Assembly: GCF_000224145.3 (NCBI RefSeq)
Contig: NC_020174.2
Coordinates: 3,291,026 to 3,355,025, forward strand
Direction of reading: 5' to 3'
Length of the DNA stretch: 64,000 bases
Source: Ciona intestinalis
Taxonomy: Eukaryota; Chordata; Ascidiacea; Phlebobranchia; Cionidae
The position numbers were made by a program, and so were the translations under genes. The notes under the pieces were generated by a model that was not told where the DNA came from, searched no databases, and saw only the letters and a list, made by a program, of their open reading frames with translations. Below, piece after piece: positions 1 through 11,644 of this stretch (position 1 is the first letter of the stretch; each line of letters begins with the position of its first letter).

Positions 1-3000
1 CTAACAGCTTTGTAAGTGACGACATAATAATCTACATCATCACCTTCACTTATTCTTAATGTGGCAAGTCTTGCTTCTTCTGTTGTTTGCAACAAAACTG
101 GTTTTGCCGGAGGTTCCTATTATATAAAAATACAAATCAAAATGACTAAAAAATTGCTGCAACAGTTTTATCGATTTATTAGTTTAGTTCAAATTAAAAA
201 AATAACTGTAGTTAGGCTTTGTTTACGTTTTCTTTTTGTGGTAAGGTGTAAAATTACGTTGTATTTGAATTAGTAGATATATACCAGATAATAATAACTT
301 TATTTGTCTCTTCGATTACGGTGGCAAAGATTTATAAATTTTTAAAAGAAAAGACAGGTTATAGCGACAAAACAACAGTTGTTAAAACACGCTTACAAGT
401 AAAAACTAATTTAGTTTCAATTGGAAGAAAATAAGCGGGGTCGCTACACCTAGCAGACAAACGAGCCATTTACTTTTGATTATTTTCAAATAAAACTTCT
501 AATAGAAACAAAAGCGTGCAGACGTAAAGACACGACCCTACAATGGGAAGTTCGCTTTAAAGATAATTGACCCAAAGGTTGGATCATTATAGAAAAAAAA
601 CTCCCAAAAATAAATTCAACCATTTAACTCTCGTAAAACAAGTGAATATGTGTAAAAAATTTTGTAAAAAATTAAAATATAAAAACTAAAACCCAAACTT
701 TTTTAAATTAAATTATAAAACTTAAAAAAAAATTATATTGCAAAAAACATAAAATTCAAGTTAAAAGTACCTTGGGTGTTATTATTGCTGTGTTCAAAGG
801 CTCAGATGTTCCATCATCATTTACAGCAACTAATCTCAATATATATGGGGTGTTGGGAGTTAATCCAGTTATGGTGAATGGGTTATCTCTTCCTTCAATG
901 ACCTGTGTAATAATAAGTGAATGAAATTTGCTTTATGCTCGCGTGGCCGGAAAATGACAGTCGTTATAACACGGTGTTCTGTTTCAAATACACTTTGTGG
1001 CAGCTTACGATTTACCAAGTATGTTACTTTGTGGTTGATTATTTTTTGTATTTTTTTCCTTTTTTTATGTGTGGCTGATAATTTGAAAACCCCATTAGTG
1101 GCCACTGGGTTGGAGCAATTTCCGTTAAGTGTCTTGCCCAAGAACACATACGACCACAATGGTAGCAGCGACCAGCCTTGAACCTATTACCTCTGGGTTA
1201 AAGGCAGGCGTGCTAACCACTTTGCCACAGCGTCTGATAAATATATATTATGAAGTGTAGCGAAACTTTAAAAATATTTTTAACGAAAATAGGATATAGC
1301 GACAAAACAACAGTTGTTAAAACCGCTTATAGTTAAAAACAAATCTACATTTAATCGCAAAAAATAAGCGTGGTCGCTACACCTAGCAGACAAACAAGCC
1401 ATTTATGTTTAATTATTATCAAGTTAAACTTCTAATAGAAACAAAAGTGTGCGTAAAGACACGACCCGTACAATATTAATCAGTAAATACCTGCATACCA
1501 GCATCACTGGTACCCTCAGGTTTGTAATATATTCGATAGAGTTGAACATTTTCCCGAGGACCATCAACATTAAAAGAAATTCGACGCGGTGACAAGTCAA
1601 TAAGATTGACTGCTGTAGGCGGATTTGGTGCATTCTGCGAAAGCAATAAAAATATATATAAAATATTTAAATGCATTGTGGCATAATTGGTTTAGCATGC
1701 ATTTGGCCCAGGGGAAACTGGTTCAAGGCTCGTCGCTGCTACCATTGTGGGCGTATGTGTAGATAAGGGGGAAAATAAAAATTATATATGCACTGTGGTT
1801 GGTTTATCATGCATGACTTTAAGCCAGAGACAACTGGGTTCAAGGCTCGTCGCTGCTACCATTATTGGCATATATGTCCTTGGATAAGACACTTAACGGC
1901 AATTGATTCAACCCAGTGGTCACTAAAATCTAAGTTGTCAGACATACATATAAATAATAAATCCGAAAAGAACTATCATTCACAAAGTAACATACATGGT
2001 AACTCTTAAGCTAGCATGAAACAGAACACCTGTGTTATAACGACTGTCGGTTTTTGACCACACAAGGATAAAGCATACACCTTGTGCCAGCTTACAAGTT
2101 AATATTTATCTTTCTTTATGTATGATTATTATTTATTTTTGTATGCCTGATAATTTGGACAACCCATTAGTTACCACTGGGTTGGAGAATTGCCATTAAG
2201 TGTCTTGCCCAAGGACACATACACCGACAATGGTAGCAGCAACAAGCTTTGAACCCATTACTTCTTCGTTAGAGGATCAATTTTTCATATATTATAGACC
2301 GAGTTACACATGGTACTGCACATAAACTATAAAATGAGCAAAACAAACTCACTGTTGATGGAGTTGAAAAATAAAAGTCCGAAGAAGTAGAATTTCCGTA
2401 GCGATTATTTGAAATTACATTTCCCTCATATGTTTTGCCTTCTTTCAAATTACGGAACAAAAACGACCTTGCATTTCCAGCCATTTGGAAATTGTATGTC
2501 CGTCTTGAACCTCTCTGTTAAAATTAAAAGGGAATTTTTATTTTTTAAAATTTTTGTTTCTGAATGTAAAATATTAAAAGTTATGATTCTAAAAATAATT
2601 TTATTTTCAATAAATATGTTTAGTTTCTAAAAATAAAACATGAACGAAATAATAACTAAACATAAATGGCTCGTTTGTCTGATAGGTGTAGCGACCACGC
2701 TTATTTTCTTCCAATTAAATGTAAATACCTTTTAAACTGTAAGCGTGTTTTAACAACTATTATTTTGTCGCTATATCCTGACTTTTTGTTTCAAATATTT
2801 CTAAATCTTTGCAACCGTTATCGTAAAGACAAACAAAGGTACAGTAGGGTGGGGGAAGACGGGACACCTTTAGCACATAATATCCAAATATCCTGATCGT
2901 GTTTTAAACAATTAACAACGGTCTATGGGAGTCGCGAGGACACGGTTTTATAATTATTTGAATGTTCTTTGATTACTACCCTATAAGACAGGAAAATAAA

Positions 3001-3144
3001 ATGAAAATCTGTCCCATCTTTCCCCATTCTACTTACTTTCCGAACACCTAGGTAAAACTTGGTGGCTCTCGGCACATCATCAACGTGCCATGACAGCAAA
3101 TAATTTCCAACCTCGGAACTCCGGTTCGCCGATGTGAAGTAAAC
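1..3144 (-). CDS. Further FN3 modules (exons 12 to 16 of the fibronectin-like gene), running off the window
   Basis: Exons 3144-3037 and 2514-2353 form one FN3 module (LLSWHVDD, then NLKEGKTYEGNVI). Exons 1634-1491 and 902-771 form another (NAPNPPTAVNL, then GLTPNTPYILRLVAVN). Exon 116 to below 1 opens a third (EPPAKPVLLQTT, DYYVVTYKAV). All introns here are phase 0. The gene continues outside the window. Confidence 0.75.
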
Positions 3145-6100
3145 CTAATCAACAAAAGAAAATGAAGAAAGTACTTTATTCATTGATAAAAAAGAACATG
3201 AATAAAACAGTTTTTTGATGATAAAAAGAAAATGAATGAAGTAGTTTTTGATGGTGTATATATCATGCTTTATCCTTGCATGGCAGGAAAATTACAGTCG
3301 TTATAACACAGGTGTTTTGATTCATACACCTCGTGCCAGCTTACGAGTTACCATGTATGCTACTTTGTGGGTGACTATGGTTTGGTAATTTTTTTCATTT
3401 TTTATACATGGCTAATAATTTGGACAACCCATTAGTGACCACTGGATTGGAGCAATTGCTGTTAAGTGTCAAAGACACATACGCCCACATGGTAGCAGCG
3501 ATGAGCCTCCAACCTTTTACTTCTGGGTTTAAGGCAAGCCCCCTAACTACAATTTCTCCAACCCAGCGGTCACTAATAGGTTGTCCAAAATATAAGCCAT
3601 ACACAAAAAATGAAAAAAAAACAAATAAGATAATCACCCACAAAGTAACATACATGGTAACTTGTGAGCTGGCACGAGGTGTATGAAAAAGAACACCCGT
3701 GTTATAACCACTGTCGTTTTCTGGCCACACGAGGATAAAGTAAGTTACATTAATTTACTCATTCAAAAAAACACCAACTTTATTAGGAGGTCCAACGACA
3801 GTTATCCGTGTTGAGCCTGAACCGCCTCCTGTCAGAAATTTAACGATACATTTATACGTCCCGTCGTCGGTTGAACGAAGGTTTTGAATGAGAAGTCGAG
3901 TTGGTTCGTTCGAAATCAAACGCCCGCTGTAATCTCCAACGTTTTCAGATTCCATAAGCTGGAATATTTCATCACGTTAATTCAATATTTTTCCACATAA
4001 TGTTGTTTACTTAATTTACATTGTTTTGTCTGTAGGGTGTAACGGTCACGCCTTTTATCCAAAACAATATTTCTTTCTTTTTTTCAATAAGCGTGTTTTA
4101 ACAACTGTTGTTTTACCGTTACTTCCCATCTTTTCGCTTTTGTCAACTCTCTTGTTTTTCGTTATCGTTACCAAAGAGACGAAAAAATTGATTTATAATG
4201 CTTTCAATACCAACTTGTATACATTTTTCAAATAAAGTAGAGTGGGGGCGATAGGACACCTTTAGCACATAATTTCCTCGCGGTTTAAACCATTAACAAC
4301 GGTCTACAATTCAGCGAAACATTTTGTCCGATATCTATTCAAACAGTATCTCTTACGGGGAAAACAAAGCGTCTGCGGAAAACCTGTTTGTAAGGAGTTC
4401 TTAGCAAATAGGTGTCACGTGTGCTTGTAACAAAGTTTAAGAAATTTAATTATGAAACCAGTGCTCTTTTTATTTGATTTTTTGGTATAAGTTCCTGCTG
4501 TGCGATCTATGGATTTCAGTTTCTATACAAATACAACACATATACAAAATTTGAAAATATTTTTGGCCAATTTTCCACTAAAACAGTAAAACTTTGCAAC
4601 ATACAAACTATAAAGCCTTCCAATAAAACCACATAAAAAAGAAAGAATAATAAATCAGTTACCATTGAAGTAGATGTATTATACACTGCAAGCGGATAAA
4701 AGCTTCCATTTTTATAATTTCTGAGCCAGAGTACTTCATGTTCTCCAGGTGTATGTTGGTCATACCGACAATATATTTGAGCCGTTTCCCCTTTTACGTG
4801 AGATCTTTTATCAGTAGACGCTTGCACCAATATTTTACCGATTGGTCCTAAATACAAATGTGCTTAAGTAATGAAAAATTACTTTACCTATCGGTTATCT
4901 GGTCTGGTTGGGAAATGTGCATGAAAAAGCAAAAAAAGGGATAACGGAAATTTATCTGTTTCATACACTTTGTGCCAGATAACGGAAATTGTTCTGTTTC
5001 ATACACTTTGTGCCAGCTTACGAGTTACCAAGTTACTTTGTGAACAATTTTTTTTATGTATGGCTGATAATTTGGACAACCCATTAGTGACCACTGGGTT
5101 GGAGCAAATGCCATTAAATGTCCAAGGACACATATGCCCACAATAGTAGCAGCGACGAGCCTTGAACCCATTACCTTTGGGTTACAGGCTAATCACTTTG
5201 CCACAGCGTTGATGTTATTAATTCGTATTTTCTTACTTGTTGTTACAAGTCCAACAGCTGGTTCGCTACTTCCACCATACAGTTCTGTAAACACACGGAA
5301 CTGATATGTAGATCCTGGGTTCAAGTTTTGCACTTGAAGGTACAGATTCGAAGTTCGGATAATTTCTGGTTCATTTGGAGAATCTCTCAGATTGTATTCT
5401 ATCCTGTTATATAAACATACATAATAATAAAGATAACTACTTGTCTCTTCGATTACGGTAGCGAAGATTTAGAAATATATTTTAAATGAAAAGACAGAAT
5501 ATAGCGACAAAACAACAGTTGTTAAAACACATTTAGTGTTAAAAACATATTTACATTTGATTGGAAGAAAATAGGCATGGTCGCTGCACCAAGCAGTCAA
5601 ACAAGCCATTTATGTTTAAATATTATTAAGTTAAACTTATAATAGAAACAAAAGTGTTTGTAAAGACACAACCCGTACCATGGGGGAAAGTTAGCTTAAG
5701 TGGACATAAAAATCATTTATTCACTCTTGTTAGTCCGAGAGTGACATACTTGCAAAAGTGAGCCCTAATTCTGACCCCGATTCTAACACAATAGACCATA
5801 TTCACCATAACGACTGCCGTTTTCCAGACCCGCAAGAATAAAGCAAGTTCATTCATTCATTGAATTAATATTTTTGGGATTTTTTCAATTTTTTATGTAT
5901 AGCTGATAATTTGGACAAACCATTAGTGGCCACTGGGTTGGAGCAATTGCAGTCAAGTGTCTTACCCAAGGACACATACACCCACAATGGTGGCAGCGAG
6001 GAGCCTTGAACCCATTACCTCTGGGTTAGAGCCAAGTGCGCTAACCACTGCGGCACATGATATGCATATTTTACCTGTACTGTTCACCAGAATCAGGTGT

Positions 6101-9100
6101 AGCATATGGAGCATTCCACAAAGCTCTCACTGATGTTCTGCCTTTCCCATCAAACCTTAAGTTCCTTGGCGGAGCAATGTTGCTGATAGGAGCAGCAGTT
6201 GGAGTAGTCGTTTGTGGGGCACTTTGTGGGACGCTCACACCATCGGTATTCACTATAATTGTCTTAATAGGCTGCCCACGTATTCCGTCACTATATTAAA
6301 ATAAATTAGTTTAGAATTCAACGAATGACTGAATAACTTACTTTAAGAAATTTTCTGTTTTTTTTTCGGCGGAGTTTATTTATTTATATTTTTTTTTGCT
6401 TTCTATTTTATGCAGAGATTTTTTTTTTCCAGTTATTTTTAGTTTTTTAAATTTTTTTTGATTTCCTATTTTTGCAGTGAAAACTGCAGCGGGGATCAAT
6501 AAAAAAAGTGAACATTTTTGGGAAATGCAGATTTTAGTACATTTTTAAGTTTTGCGATCAATATGAACTAATAAGGTGAACTATAGAAACTTTTATTGCA
6601 GAAAAATTGGACTTGGCATAATATATGTTATTGACCAAGATTCTGTTGAATAAAATGATAAAATATTATATTTTGTATGGCTTAGGGCCTACAGCAAAGC
6701 ATGTCAGGAAAATGTAAGTAGATTTATAATATTAATATATTTGTCTCTACGATTACGGCAGCGAAGATTTAGAAATATTTTTAACGAAAAGACAGGATAT
6801 AGCGACAAAACAACAGTTGTTAAAACACGCTTACAGTTAAAAATTTATTTATATTTGATTTGAAGAAAATAAGCGTGGTCGCTACACCTAGCAGAAAAAA
6901 CAGTCATTTTGTTTAATTATTATTAAGTTAGACTTCTAGTTCTAATAGAAACAAGAGTGTGCGTAAAAACAGGACCCATTTTCCTAAGAAATTAGTTGTT
7001 ATGACTGTCAGAAAATAAAATAACTTTTTCAGTCTAAAAATAGAATCACTAATTGAATTTTAATGTATAAACTACACACATAAATTATTATTTTTTGAAT
7101 TTTTAGGCAAATAAAAAGAACTATAGTCACACTTCAGTGCCGTGGCAAAGTGGTTAGCCTGCCTGCCTGTAACCCAGAGGTAATTGGTTCATCACCAACA
7201 AAGTAACATACTTGGTAACCCGTAAGCTGGCACGAGGTGAATGAAACAGAACACCTGTGTTTAAAGACTGTTGTTTTTCGGCCACGCGAGGATAAAGTAA
7301 GTTACATTTATTTTTTCATTCACTTACACCACAGGTATTACTGTTATTCGATACATTGTACTCGGATGGAGTCGGTCCAAAAAAACTTCTGGCTGGGCGA
7401 CGGACACAATGCGAGAATCTTCATTATGAGTGACATCTCTATAAAAGTAAAAAAAGCCTCTTTTAAGAAAAGTAGCACCATCAAGCTGAAAACCGGCGCT
7501 GTAACTGTTATCATTGTGGGCGTATGGGCCTTTGGAAAAGACACTTAACGGCACTAACGGACTGTGAAACTATCAGCCATAATTGGAGAATGAAAAATTA
7601 CCATAAAGTAACATACATAAGCTGGCACGAGGTGTATGAAAAAGAACTGCCCGTGTTATAACGACTATTGTTTTCCAGCCACATGCGGATAAAGTAAGTT
7701 ACATTTATATATTAACATCTATTACAAACAAAAAAAATATACCATAAACAGGAAAGAAACACTTTGATTGACTTACTGATATTCAACTAAATAATGAGAC
7801 ACGTCTTCTACATCGTCCCAGTTCAAACTAATTGTGTTTGTAGTAACTTGGGGTTGGTTTGAGTTTGAGTTGCCTGGGATATGGCTTGTTGTTGATATCT
7901 GTTAAAGAATTTAGACTCTTTTATAAATGAATGTAACTTAGTTAATCCTCGCAGGGCCGGAAAACGGCATTTGTTATAACCCTGGTGTTTTGTTTCATAT
8001 CCCTCGCGCCGCTTACGAGTTACCAAGTATGTTACTTTGTGGGTAATATTTTTGTGGGTGATTATTTTTTTTAAGGGATTTTTTTCTTTTTTTTATATGT
8101 GGCTGATATTTTGGTCAACCTATTAGTTGACCACTGGGTTGGAGCAAATACCTGCTTGCCTAAGGACACATCTGCCCACAACAGAAGCAGCGAAGAAACT
8201 TGAACCCTATTACCTCTTGAAAGAAAATAAGAGCGGTCGCTACACCTAGCAGACAAACAACGAGCCATTTATGTTCAATTGTTTTCAAATTTTTACATGT
8301 TTAATTATTTTCGGCGCCGTGGCATAGTGGTTAGCGTGCCTGCCTGAAAAACCAGAGGTAATGGGATCAAGGCTTGACGCCACTACCATTGTGGGCGTAT
8401 TTGTCCTTAGCCAAGACAATTGATAACAATTGCTCCAACCCAGTGGTCACTAATGGGTTGTCCAAATTATCAGCCATACATAAAAAAAAGAAAAAATCTT
8501 CCCAAAAAACAATCACCTACAAAGTAACTTACATGGTAACTCGTAAGCTGGCACGAGGTGTTAAACCCGTGTGACAACGACTGTCGTTTTCCGGCCAGGC
8601 GAAGATAAAGTAGGTTTCATTCATTTTCAAGTAAAAACTCACCACTGTTACATTGGAGTAATAAGTGGCTGGTTGAACACCAGCGTATTCCACATGACAT
8701 TCAAATAACCCAGAATCTCTGGGTTGCAAGTCACGAATAATCAGATCTTTTCGATCTTGCAAACCAAGCCTTCCAGATAAATCTCCAGCATATCTTTCCT
8801 GGTATAATGAAAAAAATTAAATTTAATTTTTTTTTTATTTTGAAATTTTTCTGAAACTTATTTTGTTTTACAAAATTGGGATCTTTTTTATTTTGAAACT
8901 TTTCTGAAATTTACTTTGTTTTTATTTTGAAAATTTTCTGAAAATATTTGTTTTACAAAATTGGGATCTTTTTTATTTTTGAAATTTTTCTATAATTTAT
9001 TTTGTTTTTTATAATGTTGTGATTTTGTTTAGTCGTTTACAGTTAAAAACATATTTACATTTATTTAGAAGAAAATAAGCATGGCGCTACACCTAGCAGA

Positions 9101-9949
9101 CAAACGAGCCATTTACTTTAATTATTATCAAGTTAGACTTCTAGCAAAAACAAAAGTGTGCGTAAAGACCTGGCCCATACAATGACAGTAGCATAACTAA
9201 TTCAAGCAGTCGTATTAAGCAGTAAAAATGCTAAGATTCCATTTACTTCATATTCTTGTTGACTTGATGAGGAATATGTATATATAGGTAGTCTCTCCCC
9301 CTCCACAACTTTGTACCATCTAATAGTTGGTGTACGGGACGTAGCGTGGTATGGACATTTAAGTAACGCTTCATCGTTTTCATAGTAGTCAACTTTTTTT
9401 GAAGGCAAAGGCGCTAATAATAATAATATTAATAATATAGAAAAAAAATTCAAAAAAATAATCGCTCATAAAGTAACATACTTAGTAACTCGTAGGCTGG
9501 CACGAGGTGTATGAAACAGAACTCTCATGTTTAACGACTGTTGTATTCCAGCCACAAGCCAAAAAAGTAAGTAACATTAAAAAAAATAACTTTTATTTGA
9601 CTCTTTAATTACAGTATCGAAGATTTAGAAACATTTTAAACGAAATGACAGGATATAGCGACAAAACAACAGTTGTTAGAACATCCTTACTTTTAAAAAC
9701 ATATTTACATTTAATTGGAAAAAAATAAGCGTTTTATTTAAACATTGGATGATACATTTAAACATTGGATGATGATAAATACATGTTAAAAATAACAGCT
9801 ATTATACAACATGGTTTACAAACCTGCGTAAGTACATTTTAAACTGCCAGAAATACAAGCACATGTTTGCATGAATGATCCAGTTTCATCAACATGTGTC
9901 CATGAACGTTGGTTGGATTCATCTTCTCTACACACTAAAATACAGGTTA

Positions 9950-9983
<34 letters not shown>

Positions 9984-11411
9984 GAGAGAAAAAAAATGAC
10001 AAATTTAAATTAAAATTAAAAATAGGCAAAAATTTTTTTTTTAATTATTTGACAAACTACATTCAAAATAAGCAAAAGCGGAATTTTAAAAAAAGGAAAA
10101 AAATCTTTTTTTTAAATATGTGACAAAATTAAAATTTAAATAAGCAAAAAAACATTTTTTTGAAGCAAAAAAAACAATTTAAGAAAAAAAAATGTATGTA
10201 TGTGATAAAACTAAATTTAAAATAAGCAAAATCTAATTTTAAAAAATGTGTTGGAAAACTAAATGAAAAATAAGCAAAATTAAAGTAAAAAAAATGTGAC
10301 TAAACAAAATTCAAAATTAGCAATACCAAATAAAAAAAAATTAAAAAAAAATAAAAAAAATTATACATACATATAGGGTCACACTGCCACTGTACACCAC
10401 TACTACTTCGAGTGCAAGTGTTTTTTTGCAAGTAGTTGTTTCTGTTACGCTTAAAAAAAAGTTCTTCATTGCCGTGCCAGATCCCATTCACCAGACAGAC
10501 TTCGTTAACTGAGGAAAAATTACAAAAAGAAGGTTTAACTCAGTGGTTCTTAAACTTTTTTATATGCTTTACCCTTTTAACAAAGTTCCAATTCAGATTT
10601 ACCCCCAATATGTAATATGGCGCTCATTTATTAAAAAGCGAAAACAACTAATTACATCAGTTATATTTAATGCGACAGACAAAGATGCTTATCAGAACAA
10701 CGATGCTTGTCTGATTTACCCCCAATATGTAATATGGGGGTTATTTATTAAAAAGGAAAACAACTAATTACAGCAGTTATATTTAATGCGACAGATGTGC
10801 TGGCTTTTTGGCGATGAGTTGTTCAATGTCTGGTAAAGTAGTACAATTAACACTGTTTTTCTGTCCCGTCAACTGATGTGGATTTTAATTGGTAGCTCAT
10901 TTACCTTCTAAATACGAGCAATTTACCCCAGTTTAAGAAATGCTGCTTTAGCTTGATAATAATAATTAAACATGAATGGCTCCTTTGTCTGCTAGGTGTA
11001 GCGGCCACGCTTATTTTTTTTTAAATAAATGTAAATATGTTCTTTAACTCTAAGCGTGTTTTAAAAACTGTTGTTTTGTCGCTATATCCTGCTTTATCTT
11101 TAAAAATATTTTAATATTTTCGCTACCGTAATCAAAGAGAAAAATAAAGGTAATATTATTAAACCACATTTAAGCGTGTCTGCCTAAATACAAATTTCGA
11201 TTTTTCATTTCCTTTAATTCTAATACACTTTGTCTTACTTGTAGAGATAATTCCACTAACAATTTCACTTTCTTCATCACCGGACAGAGTGGAAACATAA
11301 AACACATAAGTCTTCCCCCCTTCCAAACCAATAACTTTAAACCTGGTTTGTGAAGTTGTCCTTATAATAGGATTTTCTGTGGCTTTTCTGGGGTAAGGTT
11401 CATACCTTATC
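1..11411 (-). CDS. Fibronectin-like FN1/Ig/FN3 extracellular mosaic protein, partial at both ends
   Basis: Sixteen exons join in frame on the minus strand: 11411-11239, 10508-10371, 9934-9824, 9413-9247, 8798-8643, 7898-7777, 7438-7328, 6290-6075, 5403-5237, 4847-4663, 3958-3779, 3144-3037, 2514-2353, 1634-1491, 902-771 and 116 to beyond base 1, about 796 residues. Module order is half an FN3, two FN1-like modules, Ig, FN3, FN3, Ig, FN3, FN3 and the start of another FN3. Ig and FN3 modules are each split over two exons; two-exon FN3 modules are typical of vertebrate fibronectin genes. I see no transmembrane segment and no RGD in the visible part, so a secreted matrix or adhesion role is inferred. 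FN1 modules are a chordate hallmark, and I recall a fibronectin-like gene without RGD from Ciona savignyi. Ig modules are unusual for fibronectin, so another adhesion mosaic remains possible. The 5' exons are missing beyond 11411. Confidence 0.75.
288..545 (-). mobile_element. Family R retroposon-like repeat
   Basis: Family definition, read on its own strand: GTGTAGCGACCACGCTTATT, then AAGCGTGTTTTAACAACTG, TGTTTTGTCGCTATATCC, CGCTACCGTAATCGAAGAG, ending AATAAAGTTATTATT. The AATAAAG plus ATT-repeat end looks like a SINE 3' end. A related variant ends GACGAAATAAATTTCATTC. This copy is nearly complete. Confidence 0.75.
912..1233 (-). mobile_element. Family S tRNA-headed SINE, reverse
   Basis: Family definition: a tRNA-like head with A-box TGGCATAGTGGTTAGCG and B-box GGGTTCAAGGC, a middle with CAACCCAGTGGTCACTAATG, a tail with GTAACTCGTAAGCTGGCACG and AACGACTGTCGTT, ending TTACATTCATTCATTCA. 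This copy is nearly complete. Confidence 0.85.
1240..1475 (-). mobile_element. Family R repeat
   Basis: 3' tip lost; abuts the donor side of exon 1634-1491. Confidence 0.7.
1672..2080 (+). mobile_element. Family S SINE, forward, head duplicated
   Basis: A truncated head (1672-1770) is followed by a diverged full copy. Confidence 0.7.
2085..2275 (-). mobile_element. Family S SINE, reverse
   Basis: Forms an inverted pair with the copy ending at 2080. Confidence 0.75.
2653..2840 (+). mobile_element. Family R repeat
   Basis: Directly abuts the MITE at 2843. Confidence 0.7.
2843..3033 (+). mobile_element. Family M MITE, forward
   Basis: Family definition: about 190 bp, terminal inverted repeats TAGTAGGGTGGGGGAAGATG then GGACACCTTT, TA-rich flanks and a conserved unique middle (forward = the half with TTTAGCACATAATATCC first). 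This copy ends 3 bases from the donor of exon 3144-3037 of the minus-strand gene. Confidence 0.85.
3262..3755. mobile_element. Inverted pair of family S SINEs
   Basis: Reverse copy 3262-3550, then forward copy 3562-3755 lacking its head. Confidence 0.8.
3779..4847 (-). CDS. Second immunoglobulin module (exons 10 and 11 of the fibronectin-like gene)
   Basis: Exon 4847-4663 has AQIYCRYD and EVLWLRN, and exon 3958-3779 has STDDGTYKCIV. These are the paired cysteines, core tryptophan and D-x-G-x-Y-x-C line of an Ig fold. The split-exon layout matches the first Ig module. Confidence 0.75.
4030..4232 (+). mobile_element. Family R repeat, variant form
   Basis: Head GTAGGGTGTAACGGTCACGCC, end AAAGAGACGAAAAAATTG; followed by a broken MITE. 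Confidence 0.65.
4237..4303 (+). mobile_element. Family M MITE, forward, 5' part only
   Basis: Left terminus and first third; broken after GGTCTA. Confidence 0.7.
4962..5205 (-). mobile_element. Family S SINE, reverse
   Basis: The tail start (ATAACGGAAATT to CTTTGTGCCAG) is duplicated. Confidence 0.75.
5237..7898 (-). CDS. Two FN3 modules with a linker (exons 6 to 9 of the fibronectin-like gene)
   Basis: Exons 7898-7777 and 7438-7328 form one FN3 module (ISLNWDD and LVEYQ, then STMYRITVIPVV). Exon 6290-6075 ends that module, adds a Thr/Pro/Ala-rich linker (QTTTPTAAP) and opens the next (PPRNLRFDG, LWNAPYA). Exon 5403-5237 closes it with the NLNPGSTYQFRV line typical of FN3 E to F strands. 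Confidence 0.75.
5425..5690 (-). mobile_element. Family R repeat
   Basis: Nearly complete. Confidence 0.75.
5795..6057 (-). mobile_element. Family S SINE, reverse
   Basis: Head and tail present, part of the middle lost. Confidence 0.75.
6735..6975 (-). mobile_element. Family R repeat
   Basis: Nearly complete. Confidence 0.75.
7138..7320 (+). mobile_element. Family S SINE, forward, middle deleted
   Basis: The head fuses directly to the tail; it ends 8 bases before exon 7438-7328. Confidence 0.75.
7495..7700 (+). mobile_element. Family S SINE, forward, head lost
   Basis: Begins within the ATTGTGGGCGTATG block. Confidence 0.7.
7935..8215 (-). mobile_element. Family S SINE, reverse
   Basis: Head truncated at the TTGAACC block. 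Confidence 0.75.
8314..8625 (+). mobile_element. Family S SINE, forward
   Basis: Almost complete, head GGCGCCGTGGCATAGTGG. Confidence 0.85.
8643..9413 (-). CDS. First immunoglobulin module (exons 4 and 5 of the fibronectin-like gene)
   Basis: Exon 9413-9247 carries the B-strand cysteine (ALLKCPYH) and the core tryptophan (IRWYK). Exon 8798-8643 carries the DSGLFECHV line with the F-strand cysteine. The intron sits between the two cysteines in phase 0. Confidence 0.75.
8822..9010. repeat. T-rich tandem repeat, about three ~65 bp units
   Basis: Units contain CTGAAATTTATTTTGTTTT, then ACAAAATTGGGATC. Confidence 0.7.
9025..9185 (-). mobile_element. Family R repeat, 5' half
   Basis: Lies beside the tandem T-rich repeat 8822-9010. 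Confidence 0.65.
9455..9575 (+). mobile_element. Family S SINE, tail only
   Basis: Starts at AATCGCTCATAAAGTAAC. Confidence 0.7.
9585..9735 (-). mobile_element. Family R repeat, 3' half
   Basis: Ends at AAAATAAGCG. Confidence 0.65.
9824..10508 (-). CDS. Two fibronectin type I-like modules (exons 2 and 3 of the fibronectin-like gene)
   Basis: Exon 10508-10371 encodes a module with the line VCLVNGIWHG, then YLQKNTCTRSSSGVQWQC. Exon 9934-9824 encodes LCREDESNQRSW, then GSFMQTCACISGSLKC. The second has the four cysteines and C-x-C pattern of FN1 modules. The first has three of the four, with asparagine replacing the first cysteine of the C-x-C pair, so its disulfide pattern must differ. The assignment rests on spacing and on the aromatic/basic/CxC layout only. 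Confidence 0.6.
9955..9980. repeat. TA microsatellite
   Basis: Uninterrupted AT dinucleotides; degenerate A-rich tandem units with TAAGCAAAA follow to about 10330. Confidence 0.9.
10590..10796. repeat. Two-copy tandem duplication, offset ~120 bp
   Basis: GATTTACCCCCAATATGTAA through ATTTAATGCGACAGA occurs twice with small differences. Confidence 0.8.
10965..11160 (+). mobile_element. Family R repeat
   Basis: Nearly complete, end AAAATAAAGGTAATATTATT. Confidence 0.75.
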
Positions 11412-11594
11412 CTGAAAATATTAAAAACAATATAAAAAAAGAGTAATCGGTAATTAAAAATAATTAAAAACTGATTCAGCTTTTTATGGAATATTTTTTA
11501 TGTATGGCTGATAATTTGGACAACCCATTAGTGACCACTGGGTTGAAGCAATTGCCGTTAAGTGTCTTGCCCAAAGACACATACGCCGATAATG

Positions 11595-11644
11595 NNNNNN
11601 NNNNNNNNNNNNNNNNNNNNNNNNNNNNNNNNNNNNNNNNNNNN
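11595..11644. other. Assembly gap (50 N)
   Basis: The left flank is a minus-oriented SINE head half and the right flank a plus-oriented SINE tail, so two different SINE copies are being bridged. The true length is therefore unknown and may be large. Confidence 0.8.

Noticed and set aside
3395..3730. 111-codon minus frame (and its plus-strand shadow)
   Set aside because: It is SINE sequence; the same peptide fragments ([17 protein letters not shown]) recur wherever family S occurs.
8314..8390. tRNA-like sequences with A and B boxes, here and at every SINE head
   Set aside because: The cloverleaf is incomplete and the sequence always continues into the SINE body, so these are SINE heads, not tRNA genes.
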